From Prosapia bicincta (taxonomy: Eukaryota; Arthropoda; Insecta; Hemiptera; Cercopidae), in contig JBAIZL010000002.1 in NCBI GenBank assembly GCA_036971475.1, positions 18,663,067-18,727,066 of the forward strand: 64,000 nucleotides of DNA. The letters run 5' to 3'. The notes beneath the pieces were generated by a model. It was not told where the DNA came from and searched no databases. It saw nothing but the letters and a program-made list of their open reading frames with translations. A program made the translations under genes and the position numbers. This document shows, one piece after another, positions 24,796 to 37,130 of the stretch (its first letter is position 1; each line of letters starts with the position of its first letter).

Positions 24796-24989
24796 TTTTA
24801 CACATTGGGAATTGTTATATAATTTGTAAGAATACTATAAGATTATGCCTCAGGTTCGCAACGCCGAGGTAAATTTTACTTCTTTAGTAGATCTGTAGAT
24901 AGGAATCTGAACAGATTAGTTAGACTATAGACAGCAGTGTCGCCATGCTACGAACATAAAGCTCCTGTTTTTCGATCTGGATAGGTTAA

Positions 24990-25660
24990 TCAGATCGATG
25001 AATGAATTTTCTTTTCTTAACCCGGGTTTGGAGCCCCAAGAACCCGCCAGCCCTCGTGGCACCCAACCTTTAGTGAACTGCCTCTGTTAGTATCGCAAGC
25101 GAAGGAAAGCTGATAAGCTCTTTCCATGGAGAATCAGGAGATAGTAAAATGAAACGGCACGGTAGGTGTCTCGCTACGAGCGTGATAAAAAAAACCTGGC
25201 AAGAAAAAACTATGCCAGAAAAACCCTCTGCGATAGATCATGCAGGAACCCTGGAGGCTAGGATATCCTTATGCTAAAGAATAAGGAGGGGTATTACTTT
25301 GTAAATACCTTGAGAATGGGACTATGGCAGGAATGGCATGCACCTCGTCTTCCACAGCCTATTTGAAACTGAAATGGCATGCAAGAGAAAATTAGTGCTT
25401 CCTTTGGGACTATGGTGCGATCCTAGGGATGTGTCAGGATCTACTAGTACATGAAAAATAGCTGCACTCTACCGGAACAAGAAAGATGTTAGGTTTTGAG
25501 GATGTAATAAACGGTTATGCAAAGCTTAACGAAGAGCGTGGGAGGCAAAGTCGATGAGATCTGGAGTGGTTCCGGTACCATATACCTAGGTTAAAGTCTA
25601 CCTAGGAGTCTTTACCGTCTGCAGGATCCCAGACATTTTCTCTCGTTGTAACAAAGCCTA
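24990..25660. other. GC-richer block of unknown origin
   Basis: Composition rises clearly (for example ccaagaacccgccagccctc near 25040). No open frame longer than background was found, and frames break often. It could be a retroelement leader or a diverged exon-bearing segment; I cannot assign it. Confidence 0.35.
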
Positions 25661-27165
25661 TCATGAAATGCACTATGTCGTGTTTATTATCTACGGTTCA
25701 TTTTCTCTGTTTAAAAGCAAAATTTGTAAGTTAAGTAAACAACTCTTCTGAAAAACACCTGATAGTGACGAGCAAAGGTATGGAGGCTCAAGGCGAAAAT
25801 CTCTCTGTATTGCATAACCGAGTGAAAACGTTTGAACTTACTTGCTGACTCGTATATATATATAACATGAATAAACACGGATAAACGATAACTGTCTATA
25901 AAAGCGAATGAACTGACTAATGAAAATAAGAGTCAATGACTAAAAGGGATGAACGTCCGAACAAGTAGTCTGCCATAAAAAAATATCAGCTAATCACTTC
26001 TATAAATAGAATAGGACGAGACATAAGCATTATCAATGTCTGCGTTTACATTACATATCAGTATTGCGTTGTGAAACATGACACAAGAAAAAAAAACATT
26101 CCGGGTTAACTCGGGTTAGTAATTTGTGCCCGCAACGGAACGCTTCGGCCGATAGTTTGATGAGGCGTATTTTGTTTTTGAGGATGTATACGACTTAGTT
26201 CTCTTTTCTTCACGCTTCCGTTTTCACACATTATAAAAGTTTATATATAGACTTTTATAGATTGAGACAGTAAAGTCTTGAAAAAGACTGTCGATGGGAA
26301 GCAAAACTGAAATTGCATAACGAAGCAAAGGAACACCTCTAGTATAGCACTTCACCACAGCTACAATGACACTGAACGACGAACGGAAGTTTAACATCGA
26401 ATTGGCAACAAGGCTCACCCAACCAGCAAGATGTAAATTTCCTATTAGTCCAGACGGCGCGGCGGTAGCCCTCACCCCCTTTGGCCGATTTCACTTTCGT
26501 AGAGCCGCAATGGCAAGAGTTAGCGGCACGCGCGCGCTCACACGTACTTTAACGATATAACACTGAGAAATCGCTACGCTCATACAATAGGATTGCACAA
26601 AAGATTTAGGTAAATGCATTTGACAATAGAAACAAGAGGCTGTATGCTTAACATAATGTATAATTAAGCCGGCATTGTATTTCAGTTTCCCATTCGCAAC
26701 AAAGCATTTAGAAACAACTGTATCGTTAGAACAAAAGCATAAGCTCTGTTTTATTGAAGGAAATGCGAATTGCATCGCAGGCGAATCTGTTAAGGGGAAA
26801 CATGCACAACTTTGTCTGCAAAGCTATTAATGCCATTGCATTATATTAATAAGTAAATAGCTTAAGCATAAATATAATAGCGTAAGCGAAGGGGGTAACA
26901 GCCATGATTCTGCGATCCTATTACTCTATTGTTAATCTAGAACAGGCTTCTCTTTCTAGAACAAGTGTTGTATTAAGATTGATAACACTCTATTTGGCGA
27001 GTGTTAAGAGTTTATCACTATAGACTTTCGCCAGTGTTTAGACAGTAGTCTAGTAGGCAAGAGAGTTGTTCAAGTTATGAGTGAGTGGACTATAACTCGA
27101 GTGAGCGCCCATTGATAATTCTTTGTATCAGGAGGCGGGATTAAACTCTCAACTCTCGTTGAAAG

Positions 27166-27168
<3 letters not shown>
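25661..27168. other. Mixed-composition DNA, no assigned gene
   Basis: Overlapping open frames on both strands lie at 26224-26775 (94 codons on the minus strand at 26491-26775) in a more GC-rich patch. Neither translation contains a motif I recognise, and no splice-site pair is convincing. Confidence 0.4.

Positions 27169-27248
<80 letters not shown>
27169..27248. repeat. (TA)n tract, left flank of the errantivirus
   Basis: About 80 bp of TA ending exactly where the LTR (AGTTA) begins. Together with 34772-34824 and 35579-35622 it is best read as one original tract split by two insertions. Confidence 0.97.
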
Positions 27249-27250
<2 letters not shown>

Positions 27251-27549
27251 TTACGTGTTATATTAAGCTCGAAAGGTTTTTAAAAATGATTTTATTTTTA
27301 CAAACCTTTGTTAATTAAGAAACATTTAATTTAGAAATGGTTACAATAATTTAGCTTAATAAAAACATAAATTCAAATACAACTGATGTACATACAGTTG
27401 GAGCGGAAAACGTCTGTGCGATACAGAGGCGACTTACACACTGCCGGGGCTCTGTTCTCACCACCTATATAATACAAAAGCTGCGTAAGCAGGAATTTTC
27501 CTAGCACGCATTTAATTATGAAATGTTCACATAAATTGTTCATATAACT
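27249..27549 (-). repeat. 3' LTR of the errantivirus
   Basis: 301 bp, starting AGTTACGTG and ending CATATAACT on the plus strand. It is one substitution away from 34471-34771. The 4-bp target duplication cannot be separated from the surrounding TA repeat. The last env codons extend into it. Confidence 0.96.
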
Positions 27550-29223
27550 CCTCCATCCCTAAAGAAAACTTCGGGGGTTGGCAAAGTTTCGGCATCGGTT
27601 GAAGTCCTCTTCTTCTTCTTGATGAGGGGGAAGTATATAAGGCTGCTGAATACGCCTCCGTAAAGGGCAATAGTCCAGATACTGATGTGGTGGGTTATTT
27701 CCATATTTGGGTCAATCCTTGAGATGGTTTCCGTGTTTATTTTGTCCAACTCTAGGCGTTTAACGTTTACTGAGAATTCTGGCATTTTACTCATTGAAAA
27801 TTGTAGTTTGGACGTGTCCATGAAAATAGGATGGCCTCCCGAAGTTGTTGATGTATGGCTCAGTTTCATGTTGTTGAAAAAGACTGAATCATTATTAGTT
27901 TTTATCAAATATATGGCTTGAAGGGTGACGGTGGTAGTTGCCTTGCGATTGGTAATTTCCAGAGTCTGCTTGTTGGGGAAGGTCGCCAGGTAAAGGTTGA
28001 TTTCTGGGATCCAGTTAATTAAGTTGTCTGTAACTTCCAATGCAGTATATTCACAGTTGCTGGTATCGTTGTTCCTGATGATGGACATTTCACAGTCTAA
28101 TTTATGGTGTGTTAGAATGTCGAATGAGCAAAAGTATATGGAATCGGTTTTACAGTTACATTCATTGTCTAAACCTAATATTACAGAGTTAGACACTAAT
28201 ATGTACCTTACTTTTGGTATAATTGTTACATAATCTGTTTCATATTTTGTGTGTATAGAATGTAATTTATACAATTTAAATTGAGTTTTTTCTACAATGG
28301 GTAAATTTATAAAGTATACAGTCCTTTCAGAATCTAGTTTACAATTAACTTTAATCAGGTTCTCTAATTCCCACATATTTTCCATTTTAGGTTCTAAAGG
28401 TAACCTCTCATTATAATATTTATAAATTTTGTTTAATTCTTCATATAATTCTTGGGTTGAGATAACACTAGGGTGTACAACACCTAGTTTACAAAATGTA
28501 AGAGAATTTTCTAAATCTGTGATTACCTGTAACATTATGTCATATAAAATGTTCAATTGGTTTAGAATACTTCTAAATTTTCTAGTTCAACAAAGTCATT
28601 TACATTACTATTCACAATACTTAACTTATTTTTTAATTCTACAAAATTTTCATCAATTACAATAAAAGTTTTATTTAATTCTTTCATAATATTATTACTA
28701 AAGGAGTATTGAGATTCAATTTGATAATTAATTTTAATTTGCTCATTTTCAATATCTTTAATTATTTTGTCATATTTTTTACCATCATATGCATCTAAAT
28801 TGCCTGTTAAAGATTTGATAACGGATCCTAGTCCATCTATAAGACCTCTTTTTATTACCATTCTCTCTTAAGAGTATAATTTCTAATTTTTCTTCTATTA
28901 CATTTTTACTGGGATTAACATATTTAAAATAATTAACAATATCTCTTATTCTATTACTGTTATCAGTTACATATTCATTGTTTAATAAGCTACCGTTACA
29001 ATTGTAGCAACTAGTTTCAAAATTTTGCAATACATCATAATAATAAGCATCAATGTTATTTAAATGAGCAACTAAGTTTCTTACATTAAAATAGTGGACA
29101 AAGGTATGGTAGGAAGATACTAATTTGGCCGGCCCAAGGTCTATTGGGATTATTCCGAGGTTGTTATTGATTTCTCTGATCTCTGCTGAGTCGGTGGCTG
29201 TGCCAATGACGAACAGGAGGGAC
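27540..29223 (-). pseudogene. env: env, envelope glycoprotein of the errantivirus (broken)
   Basis: Begins after the splice acceptor at 29224 with a hydrophobic leader (29223 to about 29190). An ectodomain stretch follows to about 28850, where a basic cleavage site and a glycine-rich fusion-peptide-like stretch occur. A coiled-coil-prone region follows, then a long C-terminal part (27540-28556) with a transmembrane segment near 27660-27610 and a lysine-rich tail. This layout matches errantivirus Env, related to baculovirus F-type fusion proteins that mediate membrane fusion. Two frameshifts break it: one in a 5-A run near 28850, at the cleavage site itself, and one in short A/T runs near 28575-28585. 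The stop codon falls within the LTR. Confidence 0.88.
27550..27559 (-). promoter_or_regulatory. Polypurine tract for plus-strand DNA synthesis
   Basis: On the minus strand GGGATGGAGG directly precedes the LTR's AGTTA. It would resist RNase H and prime second-strand synthesis. It lies inside the end of env. Confidence 0.85.
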
Positions 29224-29226
29224 CTG
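29222..29226 (-). promoter_or_regulatory. Splice acceptor for subgenomic env RNA
   Basis: Minus strand reads aataattttccag with AG at 29225-29224, followed by the env leader. Errantiviruses make Env from a spliced RNA; position and pyrimidine tract fit, while the donor in the leader was not identified. Confidence 0.65.
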
Positions 29227-29429
29227 GAAAATTATTTTGAGCATTAATTACATTTTTTATCTTCTTAGGCCTATTAGTTTTCGACAAATGTATTTTGTCT
29301 TTTGTGTTATGATGTCTAGGCTTTATTTTACCAGTTTGTCTTTCCTTGTTTATTGAAGCTATCTCTTCCTTGCTATATCTGTTTTGCTTTGCTTTTGAAC
29401 TGTTTTTATATAGACTTCCGGTGGTATTT

Positions 29430-30560
29430 CTGGAAGTGGTTCCTTGTTTATGTTTTTTTTTCTAAAATATTTTTTTTAATTCTTTGATTGCTATCCCTAA
29501 TGTTTTCGTAAAGTATTTTTGTTTTTTCTTTATGGTTTAAAACGTAGTCATTTACAATTAGTTTTTCTAAATCTATATCTAATAAAGTGTTTGAATTTAT
29601 GTGTCCAAATAAGCCTTTGCACAGCGTTAATTTTGTGACTGAATGTATGCTATTGTTATAAGCTATTATAGCATATTTAACTTTCTTAATTATACTGTCT
29701 TTTTTAAATTCGATTTGATTATTTAACAGCCTTATGTGTTCTATTAAGGTGGAATGAAATCTTTCACATAATCTGTTTGATTGGGGGTTTTGTGTGCTGA
29801 TAAAGTGAATTTCGATCTTATGCAGGTCTAATATCTCCTTTACAATTCTGTTATTAAACTCCGTTCCATTGTCTGAGATAATAACTGTTGGTAAGCAGAA
29901 ATGCTTGAAGTAATCTAATAACTTGTCTGCAATCTATGTAGCTTGAGAGCTTCCCAAGCGATAAGCTTGAGCATATCGTGAGAACGCGTCGACTATGCTG
30001 ATAAACGAATTCTTCTCCAAGGAGATTGTGTCAACGTGAATTATTTGAAATGGTCTTGCAGCTGTTGGTGTCAAGTTCATTTCTAGCTGTAAGGGAATTC
30101 TGTCGTATTTGGTTCTTTGACATATGTCACAATGATTTATGAACTTTTGAATTAGTGATTTTAAATTAGGCCAATAATATCTTCGCTTAATTTGTTCGTA
30201 TGTTTCCTGTATCCCGCGGTGATTGGTTTTGCTAACATGATAATTACTTATCGTTTCTAAGGTATCTTCTTCCGAAGTTAGGTCTAAGAGTTTGTTATTA
30301 CACTTAACTAAATTTAGTTCAGTTTGTTTGAAATTTTTGGCTATGCATGATGAAAATTTCTCATAAAATCGTCTTCAAAATAGAGATTATATTTTATTTT
30401 GGGTACCAAATATGAATTAACAAAATTAACTATGTCTTCTTTAAAATTATTTTCTGATATTTCGACTATTAAACGAATTTTTGAAGTTCCAAATAGCTTT
30501 ATAATTTTTACTTTCTTCGGCTCATATTTTACTAATGATAAAAATATTTTTTCCAAAGTT
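29430..30560 (-). pseudogene. pol: Integrase domain of errantivirus pol
   Basis: The N-terminal HHCC zinc-binding module reads HVSKTNHRG...CDICQ (about 30240-30115). The catalytic core has Asp in IHVDTI (~30035), Asp in ISDNGTEF (~29875) and Glu in CERFHSTL (~29770), the DDE triad that joins the cDNA ends to host DNA. A C-terminal tail reaches the env acceptor. An in-frame TAG lies at 29934-29936 between the first two catalytic Asp residues. Frameshifts fall in A/T runs near 30550, 30365, 29460 and about 29380. The catalytic residues themselves are kept. Confidence 0.88.
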
Positions 30561-30819
30561 TACAGGCTCGTCGGAAATTGGTATTTCAATTTGGGTGTTC
30601 CCTTCAAAATTGGTGTGGATAGTTTGACTGTCGCTTTCTTCATTAACCTCTAAGTTGGCATTATCTGTTGCGTCGAGTTGTACGACCATAGATTCGTTAT
30701 CGCTATCGTTCAGTTCCGGGAAGTAACGTTGCAGTAACCCAGCTGAAGATAACTCAAGGTCTGGTTCTACAGTCAGTTGGGTGTTCGTTGACCTTTTATA
30801 AGTAACGTTTAATTGTATC

Positions 30820-32250
30820 CTAGACAATGCGTCTGCATTTTGGTTTAGTTTGCCTTTTTTTGTATCTTATGTCATAATCATATTCTTCTAATTTTAATCT
30901 CCATCTTAAAAGTTTGGAATTTGGTTCTTTAACTGAAAATAACCATTGTAAAGGTTTATGGTCTGTATAAATTTTAAATTTTCTCCCAAATAAATAAGGC
31001 CTGAAATGTTTTGTGGCCCATACGATTGCTAATAATTCCTTTTCAATCGCGGAGTAATTAGTTTCGCTGTCGTTTAAATTTCTGCTGGCATACGCTATAG
31101 GAAGGTCATTTCCATTTTTGTCCTGGCTTAAAATTGCTCCTAGTGCATAATTACTAGCGTCTGTCGTTAGAGTAAACTCCTTTTCAAAATTTGGGTATTG
31201 TAGAAGGGGCTCATTAGTCAATATATTTTTACATGTTTCAAAACATTCTATAAAGTCTGGATTTTCTGTGTTTATTTTTGCATTTTTCTTTAAACAGTTA
31301 GTAAACGGTTTTGTTATCTTGGCGAAGTTTTTAATAAATTTTCGATAATAGCCTAATAGTCCTAAAAATCCTTTAATTTGTTTGGTGGTTTTAGGTATTG
31401 GATAGTCTTTGATTGCCAAAATCTTTGCTGGGTTAGGTTTTACGCCATCTGGTGTCACAACATGTCCCAAATATGCTACTTCTTTTCTTAAAAATTCTGT
31501 TTTATCCAGCTGTACTTTAAAGTTGGCTTTGCGTAATCTGTCGAAAACTTCTTTAAGTCTTTGTATATGTTCTTGGAGGCTAGTAGAATAAATTATGATG
31601 TAGTCTAAATAAACTAAACATGTTTCATTTTGGATGCCTCTCAGAATATTATTCATAATTCTTTGAAATGTAGGGGGGCTATTCTTTAGTCCAAAGGGCA
31701 TTCTTAAAAATTCGTAGTGTCCCGTTTCTGTTGAAAACGCTGTTTTTTCTATGCTATTTTTATCCATTTCTACTTGGTGAAATCCTGAGGCTAAATCTAA
31801 AGTCGTAAAATATTGAGACCGTCCCAATTTGTCTAATATGTCTGTAATGTTCGGCAAGGGAAATTTATCGTCAATTGTTTTTTTGTTTAATCCTCTAAAA
31901 TCTATTACTAATCGAAATTTTCTTTTGCCAGAAGCGTCTTGTTTTTTGGGTACAATCCAGACAGGAGAGTTCCATGGAGAATTCGAGGGTCTAATAATTC
32001 CTTGTTTAAGCATATCCTCAGTTTGTTTATTAATTTCGTTCTTGTAAATCTCTGGATATCTATAATTTCTAGAGTATACGGGAATTTCATCAGTAGTCCT
32101 AATAACATGTTTTAATTGGTTGGTAAAAGTTAAATCGTTTCCCTCAATATGGAATAAATCTGCATAATCTTCTATTAAACTTGTTATAGCGGATTTTTCT
32201 TCCAAGGTCATATGTTCCATTCTAAATTTTGATAAATCTAAATTTTTTCT
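30820..32250 (-). pseudogene. pol: Reverse transcriptase and RNase H of errantivirus pol, active site altered
   Basis: A 466-codon open stretch (30820-32220) covers RT and RNase H. Visible motifs: [21 protein letters not shown] (first catalytic Asp), [17 protein letters not shown] and YLGHVV. The RNase H part contains [21 protein letters not shown] and [11 protein letters not shown]. The polymerase box reads YLDY where the family has Y-x-D-D: the second Asp, a metal ligand, is Tyr (near 31597), which should abolish DNA synthesis. The frame enters from upstream through a frameshift in an A run near 32245 and is lost in a 7-A run near 30858. The Pol protein of a working relative would copy the RNA inside capsids. 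Confidence 0.95.
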
Positions 32251-33015
32251 TCTCGATTTTTTGTGTGTTTATAATCTAATAAATTGAAATTAGCGTTCGT
32301 TTGCATTGTATCAGGTTCAAGGATATTGTATTCTTCTAAAGATTTTAATTCTAATGGTTCATTTACTGTTAACTCTACATTTACTTCTGTGTTGTTTATT
32401 ATAGGGTAGTAGGCTTATCCCTTGTGTACTGAGACTATACACTGCGGAATTTCTAATCCATTTAATTGTTTGTATGGTAAGAGTCCTTCTCCATCTTGAA
32501 TATTTTGTATTCTAAATTTAATCGTTTGGCTAGTGCGGGCTTGTATAACATAACTTGTTCCCTTTTTTGCGTCCTGTTCCTGACATTCGCCTTTATTATT
32601 ATTATTATTATTATTGTTATTATTATTATTTTGTTCTTCTGTGTTAAAATATTTAATCGGGATTTGCTTATTGCGAAATATTAATTTATCATTTACAAAA
32701 TTTAAATTAATTTTTTAATTCTTTTATGTTATCTAATCCAAGGAGTAAGTCAAAATCTTTATGGAAATCAAATAAATAGAATTTGGTTGTTTCTTTTCCC
32801 AAAAGTGATAGCGTCCAACTGTATTTTTCTTTTGATACTCCATGAGCTGTACTCACTTCAAATGGTTCTTGTTTTAGGGTTTTTTGAAAAATTGGAAAGC
32901 TATTGATTTTTTAATAAATGATCTCATGCTTCCAGTGTCAATCAGCATCTTTAGGTTGGTCTTGGGATCGTGGATGTACGGTAGTTCGTTTGTGTCGTCT
33001 TCGATATGCATTATG
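32251..33015 (-). pseudogene. pol: Aspartic protease and linker of errantivirus pol
   Basis: The minus-strand frame contains LIDTGSM near 32920-32940, the D-T-G active site of a retropepsin that acts as a dimer to process Gag-Pol. A flap-like LLGKETTKFYLF and FDLLLGLDNI follow. The linker includes an ATT/TTA microsatellite at 32592-32632 and a TAA at 32415-32417. The frame to RT is then lost in the A run near 32245. Confidence 0.82.
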
Positions 33016-34107
33016 GAAAATGTCTTTTTATTGTGGTTAGTCCTAATAAATGATTTTGGGTATGATTGTCTTCTTCAGTGAATCCACATGCGTTTTCCTC
33101 TTGCGTTGAATCATCAAAGTCTATGTAGCTGTCAGGGTCCTCTTGCGGTTCATAATCCGTTTGTTCGGTCAGATAAGAGTCAGTCATCTGTTCAGTCAAT
33201 CGATTCATAGTTTGATCGTAATTTTCTTCTTCTATTGGTTTCCCTGTTATCTGATAAAGTCTATTTTGTCTAATTGTGTTCCCTGTTTGACGTGTGGAAA
33301 TGCTCATTGGTTCTGGTTCAAATTTTTGATGAACTTTTAATGGCGTGTAATTGTTAGATTGTCTCGGTTGTTGATTTTGCTGTACGTATGAGTTAGGTTT
33401 AGTAAATTGGTTAGGATTATTTTGGTAGTGGGCCTATATTTTTGGAAGGTTTGTTTGTTCGGAATGGGTTTGCGAATAGGCGGGTATTGTGCGGCCCTAG
33501 GTGGAACGTTCTGTTTAATAATTTGAAATAATTTGTTATTTTAAAAATGAAAGTCATTAGTAAGCATGTTAAGTGCTTCGCTAAGAGAATCTGGATTTTT
33601 GGTGCGCATTAGCGATCCTACGGGTTCATGTAAACCTCTAAGGAGAGCTCTTAACCCTAATTTCTGTACATATTCTATTAAAACATCTTTGGCCAATTGT
33701 CTTTGAGGCTCTTTATTAATAAAAAATGAGATCTGTAAACTTAATAGTTTTTGAATTCTCTCATAAAATTTAAAAGGTGATTAATTATTTTCTTGTTTTA
33801 ACTCAGCCATTTCTAAATTTAGAGTAAAGCAATCTCTTTTGTCTGAATAGCTGGTTAATAATACTTTTTTAATCTCATACCAATTATATGAATTTGAGTT
33901 TACTACCATTTCTAATGCTTGGCCTTTTAACTTAGCTAGTATAGAAGAAAATAGATATTCATTTTGAAAATCCTCTGGATTTTCGTTTCCATAAAACCTA
34001 TTTACTACCTTATCGCATATTGAAATAAATCTGTGGAGCATAGTGGGCTCTAAACTATACTCAGGAATCATATCAAGATATTCCTTCTTTAATGTTGGCG
34101 TTGCCAT
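33010..34107 (-). pseudogene. gag: gag of the errantivirus (broken)
   Basis: Start ATG 34107-34105 (context aaaATGG). The first 108 codons are open and match the helical gypsy-type Gag core (YLFSSILAKLKGQALEMV). A TAA at 33783-33781 ends this, but the same frame continues with FKFYERIQKLLSLQISFF and GLRALLRGLHEPVGSL. Further frames cover the acidic C-terminus (33011-33307). No CCHC knuckle was seen, as is usual for this group. Gag would form the capsid. Confidence 0.85.
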
Positions 34108-34454
34108 TTTAAAATATTATTTTCTTTAAAATAATAAAATTAAAATCAATTATATAAAATTAAAAAGTATTTACTCTACTTTTTCTTAACTCTATTTCTT
34201 ACGATCTACTTACAAGTGGATCCAAAATACTTTGCTCATTTGAACTACTATTTCACTTTTCACTTTCCACTTACACGATATTCACTCGTGCTCTTAATAG
34301 ATATGCGCTCTATTAAGTGGTTGTAGATATTCACTCTACTAAAGTTTTCTTGATGTCGTTACAGATATGCGCTCTGTAATGAATCGAGTTTTTGCAGTAT
34401 CTCGGTTAACGATTGAAATCGATAAAAATTATGTTCATTAATTCTCTCGAGATG
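34108..34454 (-). promoter_or_regulatory. Errantivirus leader with five hairpins sharing one loop
   Basis: Plus-strand coordinates of stems and 9-nt loops: 34062+100=34162-34168/34178-34184 with loop atttactct; 34274-34277/34287-34290, loop atattcact; 34293-34300/34310-34317, loop atatgcgct; 34323-34326/34336-34339, loop atattcact; 34359-34364/34374-34379, loop atatgcgct. All stem positions pair (4-8 bp) although the stem sequences differ completely. This is the place where gypsy carries its Su(Hw) insulator sites; here the shared signal is the loop, which suggests an RNA role such as packaging or dimerisation. Confidence 0.75.
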
Positions 34455-34471
34455 TCCTACCGACTGCGCCA
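34455..34471 (-). promoter_or_regulatory. Primer binding site, tRNA-Ser type
   Basis: The plus strand tcctaccgactgcgcca equals the 3' end expected of an insect tRNA-Ser (T-arm, acceptor and CCA). It overlaps the last base of the 5' LTR. 17.6- and 297-type errantiviruses use tRNA-Ser; the match is from memory of tRNA sequences. Confidence 0.8.
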
Positions 34472-34769
34472 GTTACGTGTTATATTAAGCTCGAAAGGTT
34501 TTTAAAAATGATTTTATTTTTACAAACCTTTGTTAATTAAGAAACATTTAATTTAGAAATGGTTACAATAATTTAGCTTAATAAAAACATAAATTCAAAT
34601 ACAACTGATGTACATACAGTTGGAGCGGAAAACGTCTGTGCGAAACAGAGGCGACTTACACACTGCCGGGGCTCTGTTCTCACCACCTATATAATACAAA
34701 AGCTGCGTAAGCAGGAATTTTCCTAGCACGCATTTAATTATGAAATGTTCACATAAATTGTTCATATAA

Positions 34770-34771
<2 letters not shown>
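34471..34771 (-). repeat. 5' LTR of the errantivirus
   Basis: 301 bp, termini AGTTA...TAACT, followed by TA repeats. One difference from the 3' LTR. It would hold the promoter for the genomic RNA. Confidence 0.96.

Positions 34772-34824
<53 letters not shown>
34772..34824. repeat. (TA)n tract between two insertions
   Basis: About 53 bp of TA, the central piece of the split microsatellite. Confidence 0.97.
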
Positions 34825-34827
<3 letters not shown>

Positions 34828-35565
34828 AACCCCGGTATTTTGTAAAGTGGGTCGTGGATTGAATTGACTTCTTTAAAAAACTTTAATTACCTTTATCCAC
34901 TTGTACTTACTGAGACTCGCCGGGTCAATTGTTTGTATAAACAATTGTACCTAACTATTAACTCAGGCAGACTGGTTGTCTGTTTAATAACAAGACAGGT
35001 TACATTGAATTCTCGTTTATGTTTATAAAAGAAATTTAATTTTCAAAACTATTTTATATTAAAAATATTTCTTTTATTTTATAACTTGCTTATTGCTCTT
35101 TATTACTTAACAAATTTAAATATTTAAGTTGACATCTTTTGAAAACGTTCTTTGATAAATCTAGGTTTAACGCATTCTGGTATTTTATATTTACTGATTT
35201 GATTGAAACAAAAAATATTAAAAGCCGCTAAGAAAATATCCAGTTTTTAATTAATGTATACAATTACATCATTTAAAAGTTTTATAAAATTTTTCTACGA
35301 TAGCTAACCCACCTTGCTCCTTCTTCTGAGACGTTTTGCGAGAGAGTGCTTTGTCAATTTTCCACAGAAACTTAACACGTGAATTCGGATATAACCCCAC
35401 TGCGCATTCAGAATCGTCCCCTGGGAAGTTTCTGCTAGCTCGTCAATTAAACATTTTTTTCAAAAAATAAAAATTTCTTTTAAGCAAAGCCAATTTTACA
35501 TTTACTAAGCAACAAATATATATCATGTAACATACTTATTGCAATTGGAATTTATTCGGTATGTT

Positions 35566-35578
<13 letters not shown>
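34825..35578. mobile_element. 754-bp solo-LTR-like insertion in the TA tract
   Basis: Starts TGTAACCCCGG, ends TATGTTACA, with ATAT on both sides as a 4-bp duplication (not provable within TA repeats). Contains tttataaaag near 35022-35031 as a TATA-like element on the plus strand and a palindrome caattgtttgtataaacaattg near 34926-34947. No coding content. Confidence 0.65.

Positions 35579-35622
<44 letters not shown>
35579..35622. repeat. (TA)n tract, right piece
   Basis: About 44 bp of TA after the solo-LTR-like insertion. Confidence 0.96.
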
Positions 35623-35624
<2 letters not shown>

Positions 35625-35999
35625 CTATAATACGGGACGACCTGGAGCATGACTTGAGAGTGAAAGCGACATTTGTACAATAGAAGTGCAAGAGAGAGTT
35701 GATCTATTGTTGGAACGTGAAAGGCTTTTCTTGTAGTCATAAGATGCATTCTGAAAATGTTAACAATAACAATCTGACTTTCGCATGTGAGATATATGAT
35801 ATATTTTTATAGCTACTGCCTTGCAAATGTAGAAATATTTTTCTAGGACCCTAAAATATATCAATTTATTGGCATTTAAACAGGAAATTTAGATGTTTTT
35901 GTGATACGTCTGTTTCAGACGAATTCAACTTTAATTCACGTTATAGGTTTAGCGAGCTAGGAGTGCGACCGGACGTCACCCGGTCAGTGTTCCTCGCAC
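35623..35999. other. Nothing recognised
   Basis: Mixed sequence with no motif on either strand. Confidence 0.4.

Positions 36000-37130
<1,131 letters not shown>

Larger units (their letters stand above)
27249..34771 (-). mobile_element. Complete gypsy-type errantivirus, 7523 bp
   Basis: Two 301-bp LTRs bracket gag, pol (protease, RT, RNase H, integrase) and env on the minus strand. The termini AGTTA...TAACT, insertion into TATA sequence, a tRNA-Ser-type primer site and an env gene with a furin/fusion-type site define an insect errantivirus (Metaviridae, gypsy/17.6/ZAM type). The LTRs differ at a single position seen by eye (t at about 27422 versus a at about 34644). The internal genes nevertheless carry frameshifts mostly in short A or T runs, three in-frame stops and an altered RT active site. 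As it stands it is non-autonomous. Confidence 0.96.

Noticed and set aside
27685..28665. Plus-strand frames of 78 codons opposite env
   Set aside because: Shadows of the errantivirus env on the other strand.
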